Positions 17,795-27,317 are shown, counted from the stretch's first letter. The stretch is 46,995 bases of DNA from Gammaproteobacteria bacterium MedPE (GCA_001874365.1 MPDF01000012.1:1-46995), one strand, 5' to 3'. Notes: generated by a model not told the origin, from the letters alone. A program made the numbers and translations.

Positions 17795-19741
17795 TTATTT
17801 GTTTTGGCGTCGTTCAATCAATTGATCTAATACACTCGGATCGGCCAGTGTTGAAGAATCACCTAACTCATCGATTTCATTGGCCGCGATCTTTCGTAAT
17901 ACACGACGCATGATTTTTCCTGAACGGGTTTTCGGTAAGCCAGGCGCCCACTGTAATAAATCAGGAGCTGCGATAGCGCCGAGATCTTTACGAACCCATA
18001 GCTTTAATTCTTTGCGTAGTTCTTCAGTATCTTCTACGCCGTCATTGAGTGTGACGTATGCGTAGATGCCTTGACCTTTTATATCGTGTGGATAGCCGAC
18101 AACAGCAGCTTCAGCAACATCATTATGGCCAACTAACGAACTTTCAACTTCTGCTGTCCCCATACGGTGTCCCGCAACGTTGATGACATCATCGACGCGT
18201 CCAGTGATCCAATAGTAGCCATCTTCATCACGGCGTGCACCGTCACCAGTGGTATACATATTATGGAATGTTTGGAAGTAGGTCATCATGAAGCGTTCAT
18301 GATCGCCGTAAACTGACCGCATTTGACCCGGCCAACTGTCAAGAATCACGAGAGAACCTGCGCCTTCACCTTCAACGATCTGGCCTTCAGCATCAACAAG
18401 AGCTGGTTGTACGCCAAAGAACGGACGTGTGGCTGAGCCAGGTTTTGTTGCGGTTGCGCCAGGTAAAGGTGTAATTAAAATACCGCCAGTTTCCGTTTGC
18501 CACCAGGTATCAACAATTGGGCTATTGCCTTTACCGATAACATCGTTATACCAGCGCCATGCTTCTGGGTTAATCGGTTCGCCAACACTGCCAAGCACGC
18601 GCAATGATGAGCCATCAAAATTGTTAAAGTGTTCTTCACCTTTTGCCATTAGTGCACGGATAAGTGTAGGTGCTGTGTATAATTGATTAACTTGGTAACG
18701 ATCAACAATTTCACCTAAGCGGGCTGGGCTTGGGTAATTAGGAACACCTTCATGAATGACAATGGTTGCGCCATTTGCAAGAGGACCGTAAACCATATAA
18801 CTGTGACCAGTGATCCAACCAACATCAGCGGTACACCAGTAAACATCGCCTTTTTTATAGTCAAAAACGTATTCATGAGTCATGGACGCATAAACCATGT
18901 AACCACCAGTTGAATGTAAAACACCTTTTGGGGTACCGGTCGAACCTGACGTATACAAGATAAATAGTGGATCTTCTGCGTTCATTTCTTCGGCAGGGCA
19001 ATCGATAGATTCGTTGGCCACAACATCGTGCCAATAAATATCTCGGCCGTCGACCCAACCGACCTCATTGCCAGTACGCTTAAGTACGATAACCGTTTCC
19101 ACACAAGTGACGGCAGGGTTTTCTAACGCATCGTCAATATTTCCTTTTAGAGGAACTAAACGACCACCACGTGGGCCTTCGTCAGCGGTGATAATGACTT
19201 TGGCGTTACCATCAATAACGCGTGATGAAATAGACTCAGATGAAAATCCGCCAAAAATTACTGAATGAACGGCACCAATACGTGCACAAGCAAGCATAGC
19301 GACGGCTGCTTCTGGAACCATTGGCATATAAATTGAAACGACGTCTCCCTTTTTAACACCTTTGGTTCTAAGGGCATTAGCAAATTTACAAACGTCATTG
19401 TGCAATTCTCGGTAAGTGACCTTTCGCTGATCATTTGCATCATCGCCTTCCCAAATAATGGCTACGTCGTCGCCATTATTTTCAAGGTGTCTGTCTAAAC
19501 AGTTAGCGGCAGCGTTTAGTGTGCCATCGCCAAACCATTGAATATCTACGTTTGGTGCGGCGAAATTGGTATTTTTTACTTGAGTAAAAGGTTTGATCCA
19601 GTCGATGCGCTTACCGTGCTCGCCCCAGAACTTGTCTGGGTTATCGATAGACTCTTGATACATCGCTTGGTATTTATCATTGTCTACTAGCGCGTTTTGA
19701 GCAAATTCATCTGCTACTGGGAAAATTTCTGGACTCGTCAT
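17795..19741 (-). CDS. acs: acetyl-CoA synthetase Acs
   Basis: This is a 648-residue AMP-forming acetate-CoA ligase, which converts acetate, ATP and CoA to acetyl-CoA. Motifs include the AMP-binding P-loop [22 protein letters not shown], the hinge [25 protein letters not shown], and the C-terminal [11 protein letters not shown]. The last contains Lys609, the position acetylated in the Salmonella enzyme. ATG at 19741 has an AAAGGA ribosome-binding site. The gene is divergent from a CrbS-like sensor kinase, and the CrbS/CrbR pair is known to activate acs in Vibrio cholerae and relatives. Shared control through the intergenic region is likely. Confidence 0.98.
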   Translation of the reverse strand: MTSPEIFPVADEFAQNALVDNDKYQAMYQESIDNPDKFWGEHGKRIDWIKPFTQVKNTNFAAPNVDIQWFGDGTLNAAANCLDRHLENNGDDVAIIWEGDDANDQRKVTYRELHNDVCKFANALRTKGVKKGDVVSIYMPMVPEAAVAMLACARIGAVHSVIFGGFSSESISSRVIDGNAKVIITADEGPRGGRLVPLKGNIDDALENPAVTCVETVIVLKRTGNEVGWVDGRDIYWHDVVANESIDCPAEEMNAEDPLFILYTSGSTGTPKGVLHSTGGYMVYASMTHEYVFDYKKGDVYWCTADVGWITGHSYMVYGPLANGATIVIHEGVPNYPSPARLGEIVDRYQVNQLYTAPTLIRALMAKGEEHFNNFDGSSLRVLGSVGEPINPEAWRWYNDVIGKGNSPIVDTWWQTETGGILITPLPGATATKPGSATRPFFGVQPALVDAEGQIVEGEGAGSLVILDSWPGQMRSVYGDHERFMMTYFQTFHNMYTTGDGARRDEDGYYWITGRVDDVINVAGHRMGTAEVESSLVGHNDVAEAAVVGYPHDIKGQGIYAYVTLNDGVEDTEELRKELKLWVRKDLGAIAAPDLLQWAPGLPKTRSGKIMRRVLRKIAANEIDELGDSSTLADPSVLDQLIERRQNK

Positions 19742-19834
19742 GGTTTATCCTTTCTTCTTATAATCATCCAAAGTATGTTTTTTGCGGACTTTTACTGCTA
19801 TTAGACATTGGTATATCGCCAAATGCCTCGTTAG

Positions 19835-19899
19835 CCTGTAGATGTTATAGACTACTTTGACTACAGGAGTAAAGCCTTGTTTAATCGCAGGTTAAACAA
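19835..19899. promoter_or_regulatory. dyads in the acs/crbS divergent control region
   Basis: The 252-bp gap between acs and the sensor kinase contains a perfect dyad TTGTTTAA (19877-19884), 7 bp, TTAAACAA (19892-19899). A second perfect 7-bp inverted repeat, CCTGTAG (19835-19841) and CTACAGG (19861-19867), has a 19-bp spacer. Either could bind a dimeric regulator such as the CrbR-like protein. No convincing CRP site is visible. Confidence 0.45.
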
Positions 19900-19993
19900 A
19901 AGGGGTTTTAAAAATTGAGTAAGACAAGCCGTCATTACTTGGGTAAGATAGCTCGCGCATAATAATAAGATTTGGTAATAAGGAATAACTAAA

Positions 19994-22900
19994 ATGGTAG
20001 AAAGTAGTGGCTTGCTCGGCTTAATTTCTATTGGATATATTGGTTTATTGTTTTTGATTGCGTGGCTTGGCGATCGGCATTTCAATATTTTTAGTCACGG
20101 TACCAAGAATATTTTTTATGGGCTGTCGTTGGCCGTTTATTGTTCTTCTTGGAGCTTTTTGGGCACCGTTGGAATGTCTAGTAAAAACTTGCTATCTCAT
20201 ATTCCCGTTTACCTAGCACCTATCATTCTTTTTATTATATTTTTTCCATTACTGACAAGAATTTTAGCCATTACGCGTGAACTAAAGATCACATCAATGG
20301 CCGATTTTATTGCTTCGCGTTACGGTAAGTCACAAGGACTTGCGGCATTAATAACAGCCATTGCACTCATAGGTACATTGCCATATTTCGCATTGCAGAT
20401 TAAGGCGATGGTGAACAGTGTTCGTATATTTGATGGTCAGATTTCAGCAGACAATTTCACGTTAGCCTTTGTTATTGCGATGGTATTGGCATTATTTACG
20501 TCGTTGTTCGGCACCCGAAAGTTAGACGCGACAGAGCACCACCCTGGACTGATGTTAGCCATTGCCTTTGAAGCAGTTGTTAAGTTGGTTGCCTTCTTAA
20601 TTATTGGTCTGGTTGTTTGTTATGTTGCGTTTGATGGCATGGGGGATATTTGGCAACAATCTACCGAGCGTGGTTTAGTCAATCACGAAAACAGTTTTTA
20701 TAACTGGGGCAGTTTATTTACACAAACATTAGTAATGATGGCGGCGTTTTTGTGTATGCCACGTCAGTTCCATACCATGATGGTTGAAGCGCAAGACAAG
20801 GATTCATTACGCAAAAGCCGGTGGGTTTTTCCCATTTACCTTGTATTAGCAGGTTTATTTGTTCTGCCACTAGGACTTGCAGGCAAATTGATTATGGATC
20901 CTGCCGTCTCACCCGATACATACATGATTAGTGTGCCTTTACATTTAGGGTATGATTTTTTAAGTTACTTTGGTTTCCTTGGCGCCGTCTCTGCGGCAAC
21001 GGGGATGGTTATAGTCGCTGCATTGACGATTTCCATCATGGTGAGTAATGAATGGGTTGTCCCTTTATTGTTAAAAACTAATACCATAGAACAACGTAGT
21101 TTTGAGCGTTTTTCCAGTTCGATATTGAACATTCGTCGATTTGTCATTTTCATTATGATGGGGCTTTCTTGGTTGTTCTATACGCAGGTTTCTGGTCAAA
21201 ACTCATTGGCAAATCTCGGGCAAATTTCGTTTGGGGTCTTTATTCAAATTCTTCCGGGCTTAGTGGGCGGCGTTTATTGGAAACACGGTAATAAGAAAGG
21301 GGTTTATGTTGGCCTGATTATGGGGCTGTTTATCTGGTTTTATACATTATTGAAACCTGTTCAAGATACGCCAGATTTCTTTACTAACCTTGCTTGGCTA
21401 AGTGATGTTGAGCCCAGTTACAACTGGATTTTAGTGAGTTTAATGTTCAATCTACTGTTCTATGTATGGGGGTCGATGATATTTCGTCCTGGCGTACGGG
21501 AGCGTATGCAGGCTGGTCTATTTGTTAATAAGGCCGATCATAAAAAAGCGATAAAGGGCTCTGCGGTTACAGAACAAGAGCTTTTAATGCTCGCTAGTCG
21601 GTTTATTGGGCAGCCTCGGGCGTTAGCTAGCTTTGTTGAGTTTGATGAGCGTTTTGCGATGCAGTCAAAAGTCAATAAAAGCGCAAGTGCATCGTTAATC
21701 AGCCATACGGAGCTTATCTTAGCGTCTGTAATAGGGACATCGTCAGCCGCTTTAGTCATGGATTCTGTGTTAGACGGGCGTGATATGCCGCTTGATGACT
21801 TGGTGGTTTTAATTGATGAAGCATCTTCAAAGATAATTACCAGTCAAAAATTAATGCACAGTGCTATTGAACATGCCAGTGAAGGCATGAGTGTGATTGA
21901 TCAGAACTATAATCTGATGGCTTGGAATCAGCGTTACGCTGATTTGTTTGATTATCCCAGCAATTTCTTGGAAGTTGGCAAACCAATCAGCGAACTCATT
22001 CGTTATAATGCAGCACGTGGCTTTTGTGGCAATGGCGATGTCGAAGATCATGTTAAGCGTCGAATGACGCGGGTTAAACAAGGTGTTTCGTATACCTTCG
22101 AGCGCAATAGGCCCGACGGTAAAGTCATAAAAATGCAAGGCAATCCGATGCCTGATGGCGGCTTTGTAACAACCTTCTCTGATATTACGCAATACCGTCT
22201 AGTCGAGCGGGAGCTTGTAAGAGCGAAGGAAGATTTGGAATTACGTGTTAAAGAACGGACGAAAGCCTTATCGTCTGCAAATGCCGATCTGATGGAAGCA
22301 AAGTCTAAAGTTGAGCAAGTTAATTTAAGTAAGACGCGATTTATGGCGGCGATTGGGCATGATTTGATGCAGCCGCTTAACGCTGCACGGTTATTTACTG
22401 CATCGTTATTGCAACACGAGCATTCAGATCCTGAAGTCAAGAATACAGTGCGCCATATTGCCGATTCACTGAAATCGTCAGGTCAGCTGTTAGCGGATTT
22501 ACTGGATATTTCAAAACTCGAATCAGATGCGATAGAGGTTAATAAGGCAGATTTTCCGGTATCAATGTTGCTAAACAATTTCAATGCCGAGTTTGGTGCG
22601 ATGGCAGGTGATTCATCGGTAGAATATCGCTCGGTCGACTGCAAAGTTGCAATCAATAGTGACATCAATTTGTTACGCCGAATTGTCCAAAATTTCCTAA
22701 CCAATGCGTTTCGTTATGGCGTTGGCGGAAAAGTGTTGCTTGGATGTCGTCGTCATCGAGAGACATTAACGATTGAGGTGTGGGATCAGGGGAAGGGTAT
22801 CCCAGACGATAAAGTCGAGGATATTTTTTCAGAGTTTCAACGGTTAGAGAATAGCTCTGTGTATGATCGTAATGGGCTTGGGTTGGGCCTTGCGATTGCA

Positions 22901-23410
22901 GATCGAATAGCAAAAGTGTTAGATCATAAAATTACGCTGCGGTCCACGGTAGATAAAGGTTCAATGTTTAGTGTTTGTGTGCCGATTGTTAGTAATTATG
23001 CGCCGAAAGCTGTTTTTCCAACCGCAAACTTTGGAACTAACCAGTTAGCGGGCGTAAAAGTGTTATGTATCGATAATGAAGAAAAAATTCTTGTCGGGTT
23101 AGAACTCTTGTTAAAACGTTGGCAGTGTGTGGTCATGTCAGCCAAAAGTCTTGAAGAGGCGATTGAGTTAATTGATAACAATGAATTGCCGGATGTTATG
23201 TTGGCTGACTATCATCTTGATCATGACAAAACTGGACTCGATGCGATGGAAGCGCTACGCCTGCAATATGGGCAAGATATCCCCGGCGTTTTAATTACCG
23301 CAGATACGCGCAATGAGCTCATTGAAGAGGTCGAATCTAAAAATTATAAATACATGGCTAAAATGGTACGCCCCGCCGCGTTGAGAGCCATGATTTCAGG
23401 ATTAGTTTAA
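19994..23410 (+). CDS. crbS: CrbS-like SSF-domain hybrid sensor histidine kinase
   Basis: This is an 1138-residue sensor. Residues 1 to about 500 are a sodium:solute symporter (SLC5-type) domain with about 13 helices. A linker (about 510-600) follows, then a PAS domain (about 620-735), a coiled coil (KEDLELRVKERTKAL), a HisKA domain with phospho-acceptor His789 in IGHDLMQPLNAARLF, an HATPase domain (N-box near 896, G-boxes near 934 and 960), and a receiver with Asp1072 in MLADYHLD. This is the architecture of CrbS, which with CrbR activates acs. The receiver has KMVRP where KP is usual, and the lysine is kept. Divergence from acs supports the assignment. Whether the SSF domain transports a solute or only senses is unknown. 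Confidence 0.87.
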   Translation: MVESSGLLGLISIGYIGLLFLIAWLGDRHFNIFSHGTKNIFYGLSLAVYCSSWSFLGTVGMSSKNLLSHIPVYLAPIILFIIFFPLLTRILAITRELKITSMADFIASRYGKSQGLAALITAIALIGTLPYFALQIKAMVNSVRIFDGQISADNFTLAFVIAMVLALFTSLFGTRKLDATEHHPGLMLAIAFEAVVKLVAFLIIGLVVCYVAFDGMGDIWQQSTERGLVNHENSFYNWGSLFTQTLVMMAAFLCMPRQFHTMMVEAQDKDSLRKSRWVFPIYLVLAGLFVLPLGLAGKLIMDPAVSPDTYMISVPLHLGYDFLSYFGFLGAVSAATGMVIVAALTISIMVSNEWVVPLLLKTNTIEQRSFERFSSSILNIRRFVIFIMMGLSWLFYTQVSGQNSLANLGQISFGVFIQILPGLVGGVYWKHGNKKGVYVGLIMGLFIWFYTLLKPVQDTPDFFTNLAWLSDVEPSYNWILVSLMFNLLFYVWGSMIFRPGVRERMQAGLFVNKADHKKAIKGSAVTEQELLMLASRFIGQPRALASFVEFDERFAMQSKVNKSASASLISHTELILASVIGTSSAALVMDSVLDGRDMPLDDLVVLIDEASSKIITSQKLMHSAIEHASEGMSVIDQNYNLMAWNQRYADLFDYPSNFLEVGKPISELIRYNAARGFCGNGDVEDHVKRRMTRVKQGVSYTFERNRPDGKVIKMQGNPMPDGGFVTTFSDITQYRLVERELVRAKEDLELRVKERTKALSSANADLMEAKSKVEQVNLSKTRFMAAIGHDLMQPLNAARLFTASLLQHEHSDPEVKNTVRHIADSLKSSGQLLADLLDISKLESDAIEVNKADFPVSMLLNNFNAEFGAMAGDSSVEYRSVDCKVAINSDINLLRRIVQNFLTNAFRYGVGGKVLLGCRRHRETLTIEVWDQGKGIPDDKVEDIFSEFQRLENSSVYDRNGLGLGLAIADRIAKVLDHKITLRSTVDKGSMFSVCVPIVSNYAPKAVFPTANFGTNQLAGVKVLCIDNEEKILVGLELLLKRWQCVVMSAKSLEEAIELIDNNELPDVMLADYHLDHDKTGLDAMEALRLQYGQDIPGVLITADTRNELIEEVESKNYKYMAKMVRPAALRAMISGLV

Positions 23411-23444
23411 AAAAATTGAAAGACGTATAGGTTGGAAATAACAA

Positions 23445-24179
23445 ATGAGTGAAGAGTTAGCGCTATTGCAAGCCGTTAAAAAACAGTTAAAAGTACGTGG
23501 TTTAACTTATGCTGATGTCGCTCAGCATATTGATTTGAGTGAAGCGTCGGTAAAGCGGTTGTTCAGTGAAGGAAATATTAGTGTGCGGCGCTTAGAAACC
23601 ATCTGTCAGTTATTATCTATTACGCTGACGGATTTAGTGATGATTGCGCAGCTGGAACAAACTCAAATAACTCACTTAACGTTTGAGCAAGAACAACAGA
23701 TGGTGGCTAACGAAAGCTTGCTACTTGTGTCTGTGTGTGTGATTGACGGTTACGGTTTTGATGACATTGTGGCTCAGTATCGAGTGAGTGAAACTGAGCT
23801 TATTCAGCATCTTGCTCATTTGGATCGTCTTAAAATCATTGAACTACAACCACAAAATCGTATTAAATTGTTAATAAGTCAGAATTTTAGTTGGCTAGCT
23901 AATGGGCCTATTCAACAATACTTTCAGGGGCATATTAAAGAAGAGTTTTTTAAATCACAGTTTAACGAGAATACTGAGAAGCTATTGGTTATTAATGGAT
24001 TATTGTCTGACGCGAGTAACAATGAGCTGCAACATGAAATGCAGCAGTTGATCAATAAGTTTGCAGCGCTCAAGAAAAACGAGCAAAAAGTTTCAATGGA
24101 TAATAAGCACGGAACCACACTTGTGGTAGCGATGCGCCAGTGGACTGCCAGTCTGTTTGCACAAAAAGCGCGAGACTAA
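23445..24179 (+). CDS. XRE-family helix-turn-helix regulator
   Basis: This is a 244-residue protein. Residues about 5-65 form an XRE/Cro-type DNA-binding domain (LTYADVAQHIDLSEASVKRLF, then ISVRRLETICQLLSITLTDL). The remaining 170 residues are helical and contain a possible second winged or helical unit (YRVSETELIQHLAHLDRLKIIEL); no ligand-binding motif is recognised. It lies 34 bp after the sensor kinase gene on the same strand, so the two may be co-transcribed. Its target is unknown; the dyad just downstream, ahead of the VIT-VWA gene, is a candidate operator. Confidence 0.85.
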   Translation: MSEELALLQAVKKQLKVRGLTYADVAQHIDLSEASVKRLFSEGNISVRRLETICQLLSITLTDLVMIAQLEQTQITHLTFEQEQQMVANESLLLVSVCVIDGYGFDDIVAQYRVSETELIQHLAHLDRLKIIELQPQNRIKLLISQNFSWLANGPIQQYFQGHIKEEFFKSQFNENTEKLLVINGLLSDASNNELQHEMQQLINKFAALKKNEQKVSMDNKHGTTLVVAMRQWTASLFAQKARD

Positions 24180-24189
24180 TTCCCTTAAC

Positions 24190-24228
24190 GTTGCATTATA
24201 TAGGACTTAACATCACTTATAATGCAAC
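24190..24228. promoter_or_regulatory. 11-bp inverted repeat overlapping a -10 element
   Basis: GTTGCATTATA (24190-24200) and TATAATGCAAC (24218-24228) are perfect inverted copies 17 bp apart. They lie in the 123-bp gap between the XRE gene and the VIT-VWA gene. The right arm contains TATAAT at 24218-24223, a good -10 for the downstream gene. No T-tract follows, so this is more likely an operator than a terminator. Confidence 0.5.
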
Positions 24229-24302
24229 CTTAGATGGCGCACTTACCTTATTAAAGCATTTACTCTATAACGTGTCCTGCACTTACTCAAAAGGACAAGC
24301 GT

Positions 24303-26396
24303 ATGTTAGGTATAAAACACGTTTTTAAAACATTGTCGTTGGCAACAGTGACCTTATTTGCATCGACTACTATAGTTACCTCAGATGCGACAGCTGCTGG
24401 GCTGTTAACGCCAGTTCATAATCAGTATCAACCACTTTCTATCAAATCTCATGACGTTACTGTCACTATTCATGACAGTTTAGCGATCACGCAAATTGAT
24501 CAAGTCTTTGCAAATACGAATAACCAAACATTGGAAGCTATTTATTCGTTTCCAGTGCCTGAAGATGCAGCACTAGGCGGTTTTACTTATTGGATTAATG
24601 GTGTCGCGGTAGAAGGAGAAGTTGTAAAAAAAGACACCGCGGAGACGATTTATCAATCACAGAAAACCCAAGGTAAAAGTGCGGCAGTTGCCGAGCGAGA
24701 TGCCTATAAGACATTTGATGTTAAAGTCTATCCGGTTCAGCCTAATGACAGCGTTAAAATTCAACTGGTGTATTTTCAACAACAAAAAGTAGACAGTGGT
24801 ATTGGCCGTTACGTCTATCCGCTTGGAGATGGTGGAGTCGACGATACTAAGAATTCATTTTGGAGTCGTAACGAAACCGTAGACGAGCGTTTTTCTTTTA
24901 AGCTTGATTTACGTTCGAGTTATCCCATTGATGGAATGCGTGTACCTAACCAGCAAGCTGCTCAAATTCTTAATACAGGCGATAAAGACTGGGGTGTTTC
25001 ACTCGATAATAGCGGCGGTTTAGCCAACGCATCACAAGCGTTTGATACTCAAACATCAAACGCTGAATCAGAACACGTTGTCAACACAGCTACTCAGCCG
25101 TTTACACTGGATAAAGATATTGTTGTTTACTGGCGTCAAGTGCCTAACCTTCCCGGGAGCGTCGATTTAATTAGCTATAAAGGCGCAGATAAAAAACAGG
25201 GCACTTTTATGTTGACGATAACGCCCGGTGATGATTTAAAACCAGTATTAGGTCAGCGTGATTGGGTCTTTATTATCGACAAGTCTGGCTCGATGAGCGG
25301 TAAGTTTGCGACGTTAGTTGAAGGTGTGAGACAAGGATTAATGAGATTACCAGCTGGCGATCGTTTTAGAGTTATTACCTTCAATGATCACGCGCAAGAT
25401 GTGTCAAATGGTTATCAACCTACAACGCAAGAATCGATTACACATGTGCTCAATGTGCTTGAGCAAGGAGGTGTCAGTGGCGGTACAAATCTGTATGCGG
25501 GCTTAAAGAAAGGGCTATTGTCATTGGATGCTGATCGCACTAGCGCAATTATGCTGGTGACTGACGGCGTTGCTAATGTGGGTGTTAAAGAAAAGAAACG
25601 TTTTTTAGCCTTGTTAGACAAACACGATGTGCGTCTATTTAGTTTCGTGATGGGCAATAGTGCAAACCGGCCATTACTCGAAGGAATGACGGCTCGCTCA
25701 CATGGCTTTTACGCCAGTATTTCTAATAGCGATGACATCATGGGGAAAATACAGCTTGCTACTGATAAATTGGGTTATCAATCATTACGCGATATCGACA
25801 TTGATATTAGTGGTGTCAAGGTGACTGACTTAACGTCTATTGATATGCCGTCTATCTATCGTGGACAGCAAATTAGTTTACTAGGGCATTATTACGGTGA
25901 AGGCAAAGCCAAACTTACATTATCAGGACTAATTGGTGATGAGAAAGTTAGCTATAAGACAATCGTAAATTTTTCACAACACAGCGATATTTACCCCGAA
26001 TTAGCACGTTTGTGGGCATACAGTAAAATAAAGTCGTTAGAAGCATTATCTGATTACCTCGGCAATGATAGTGACAGTGAACAGGCGATCACTGATTTGT
26101 CGATGGCTTATTCAATTGTCACTAAACAAACATCACTGTTAGTCGTTGAAGACGAGGTGTTTAAACAACATGGTATTGAGCAAGTCAATAAGCTGCGTCG
26201 TGGGATTGAGAAAAAAGCGGCGTCAGCTCGTAAAGCAAATACACGACCATTAAATCATCGTGCGGACAAGCAGCAACCAATGTATAACAAATCTCGTCCG
26301 AGTAGTGGCGGAGGCGGTGGTAGTGTATCGGCTGTTATGGTACTGCTGTTATTGTCAATAATAGCGATAAGACGAAGAAGTACTATTGGTTATTAA
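24303..26396 (+). CDS. secreted VIT-VWA protein with a GlyGly-CTERM-like tail
   Basis: This is a 697-residue exported protein. A signal peptide (about residues 1-31) is followed by a VIT domain (about 35-170; DQVFANTNNQTLEAIYSFPVPEDAA, KYPVQP-like KVYPVQPNDS) and a von Willebrand A domain whose MIDAS DKSGSMS begins at Asp326, with later TDG. The C-terminus has five glycines (669-673), a hydrophobic helix and RRR, matching the GlyGly-CTERM sorting signal processed by rhombosortase. It resembles the marine sortase-target VIT-VWA family but lacks LPxTG, and no sortase gene is nearby. The ribosome-binding site AAAGGAC fits ATG 24303. VWA MIDAS domains bind metal-dependent protein ligands; the partner here is unknown. 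Confidence 0.82.
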   Translation: MLGIKHVFKTLSLATVTLFASTTIVTSDATAAGLLTPVHNQYQPLSIKSHDVTVTIHDSLAITQIDQVFANTNNQTLEAIYSFPVPEDAALGGFTYWINGVAVEGEVVKKDTAETIYQSQKTQGKSAAVAERDAYKTFDVKVYPVQPNDSVKIQLVYFQQQKVDSGIGRYVYPLGDGGVDDTKNSFWSRNETVDERFSFKLDLRSSYPIDGMRVPNQQAAQILNTGDKDWGVSLDNSGGLANASQAFDTQTSNAESEHVVNTATQPFTLDKDIVVYWRQVPNLPGSVDLISYKGADKKQGTFMLTITPGDDLKPVLGQRDWVFIIDKSGSMSGKFATLVEGVRQGLMRLPAGDRFRVITFNDHAQDVSNGYQPTTQESITHVLNVLEQGGVSGGTNLYAGLKKGLLSLDADRTSAIMLVTDGVANVGVKEKKRFLALLDKHDVRLFSFVMGNSANRPLLEGMTARSHGFYASISNSDDIMGKIQLATDKLGYQSLRDIDIDISGVKVTDLTSIDMPSIYRGQQISLLGHYYGEGKAKLTLSGLIGDEKVSYKTIVNFSQHSDIYPELARLWAYSKIKSLEALSDYLGNDSDSEQAITDLSMAYSIVTKQTSLLVVEDEVFKQHGIEQVNKLRRGIEKKAASARKANTRPLNHRADKQQPMYNKSRPSSGGGGGSVSAVMVLLLLSIIAIRRRSTIGY

Positions 26397-26411
26397 TAGT
26401 CATTATGATCT

Positions 26412-26437
26412 AAAAAGGCGACCTCGTGTCGCCTTTT
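26412..26437. terminator. bidirectional Rho-independent terminator
   Basis: AAAAGGCGAC (26413-26422) pairs perfectly with GTCGCCTTTT (26428-26437) around a 5-nt loop. It lies between the convergent VIT-VWA and response-regulator genes. Confidence 0.92.
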
Positions 26438-26458
26438 CATTATTCGTTTGATGAGTGG

Positions 26459-27112
26459 TTATAGCACCGGATTGTTAACTTCTAATTGACTTAACGCGAT
26501 CACTGCTTGTGTACGATTTCGTACATTGAGTTTTCTAAAAATAGCCGTAGCGTGCGCTTTAATCGTCGCTTCGGAAACTTCTAAATCATACGCAATTTGC
26601 TTATTGAGCAAACCCTCACCAAACATTTGCAATACTTTATATTGCTGAGGCGTTAACTCGGCGAGGCGATTGGCAAAATCACCGTCTTCTGAAATGTCTT
26701 CTTTTGATAAGTCTAAACCAGCAGGTAACCACGTTTCTCCTTGAAGAATTAAATCAAGCGCGGCAGCTAAATCTTCCATTGAGGTCGATTTAGGAATGAA
26801 ACCACAGCTACCATAATGCATGGCTTTGGCAATAGTTTTGGTGTCTTCGTGGGCAGAAATAACAACAACTGGGATCGCAGGATAATGACTACGTAAATGG
26901 ATTAGTGTCGAATAACCGTGCGAACCTGGCATTTGTAGATCTAAAATGATCAAATCCAGTTGGCTATTGTTATCTAGTGTTTGTTGTAAGGTGTCAGCAG
27001 ATTCTGCTTCTAACCAAGTTGTATCGGGATAGGCGTTACCTAACGCTTGGCGTAATGCACTTCTAAAAAGTGGGTGATCGTCAGCAATGACTATATTAAA
27101 ACGCTCAGACAT
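26459..27112 (-). CDS. crbR: CrbR-like LuxR-family response regulator
   Basis: This is a 217-residue regulator. The N-terminal receiver has acidic pair DD at residues 11-12, phospho-acceptor Asp58 in LIILDLQMPG, and Lys in FIPKS. The C-terminal NarL/LuxR helix-turn-helix reads LTPQQYKVLQMFGEGLLNKQIAYDLEVSEATIKAHATAIFRKLNVRNRTQAV. This resembles CrbR/ErdR/AgmR-type regulators that act with SSF-type kinases on acs. It lies about 3 kb from the CrbS-like gene in convergent orientation to the intervening genes. The crbR name rests on the family pattern and proximity; other NarL-family regulators are similar. An AAGGA ribosome-binding site precedes ATG 27112. Confidence 0.8.
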   Translation of the reverse strand: MSERFNIVIADDHPLFRSALRQALGNAYPDTTWLEAESADTLQQTLDNNSQLDLIILDLQMPGSHGYSTLIHLRSHYPAIPVVVISAHEDTKTIAKAMHYGSCGFIPKSTSMEDLAAALDLILQGETWLPAGLDLSKEDISEDGDFANRLAELTPQQYKVLQMFGEGLLNKQIAYDLEVSEATIKAHATAIFRKLNVRNRTQAVIALSQLEVNNPVL

Positions 27113-27140
27113 AGGATATTCCTTATTATTATTTTACCTG

Positions 27141-27170
27141 AGTGTACAACGATGCATGAGCTAATATCAA
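27141..27170 (-). promoter_or_regulatory. predicted promoter of the crbR-like gene
   Basis: On the minus strand, TTGATA (27165-27170) and TACACT (27141-27146) are separated by 18 bp. They end about 28 bp upstream of the ATG. Confidence 0.4.
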
Positions 27171-27204
27171 TTAAATCCCCCTTAGCCAAAAGTCTAATAT
27201 GGGT

Positions 27205-27241
27205 AAACTTTAGCCGCTAGTATTGGTTTTGCGGCTAGTTT
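27205..27241. promoter_or_regulatory. dyad upstream of nadA
   Basis: TAGCCGC (27211-27217) and GCGGCTA (27231-27237) are perfect inverted repeats with a 13-nt spacer. AAAC (27205-27208) and GTTT (27238-27241) extend the stem past a 2-nt bulge. It lies in the 205-bp gap between crbR-like and nadA, just upstream of the nadA -10 element. It does not resemble the NadR box. Confidence 0.35.
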
Positions 27242-27276
27242 GCGATCCTACTAATAGCTTTTTACTGAGATTGTTT

Positions 27277-27282
27277 TATAAT
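27277..27282 (+). promoter_or_regulatory. nadA -10 element
   Basis: A perfect TATAAT at 27277-27282 lies 35 bp ahead of the nadA ATG. No strong -35 is visible at the usual spacing. Confidence 0.4.
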
Positions 27283-27317
27283 CCGCCGGAGTTAGTAAAA
27301 GATCATTAGGCACTTAC

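Noticed and set aside
22048-22440. 130-codon open frame antisense to the crbS-like gene
   Set aside because: It is a shadow of the PAS and HisKA coding region with no domain of its own.
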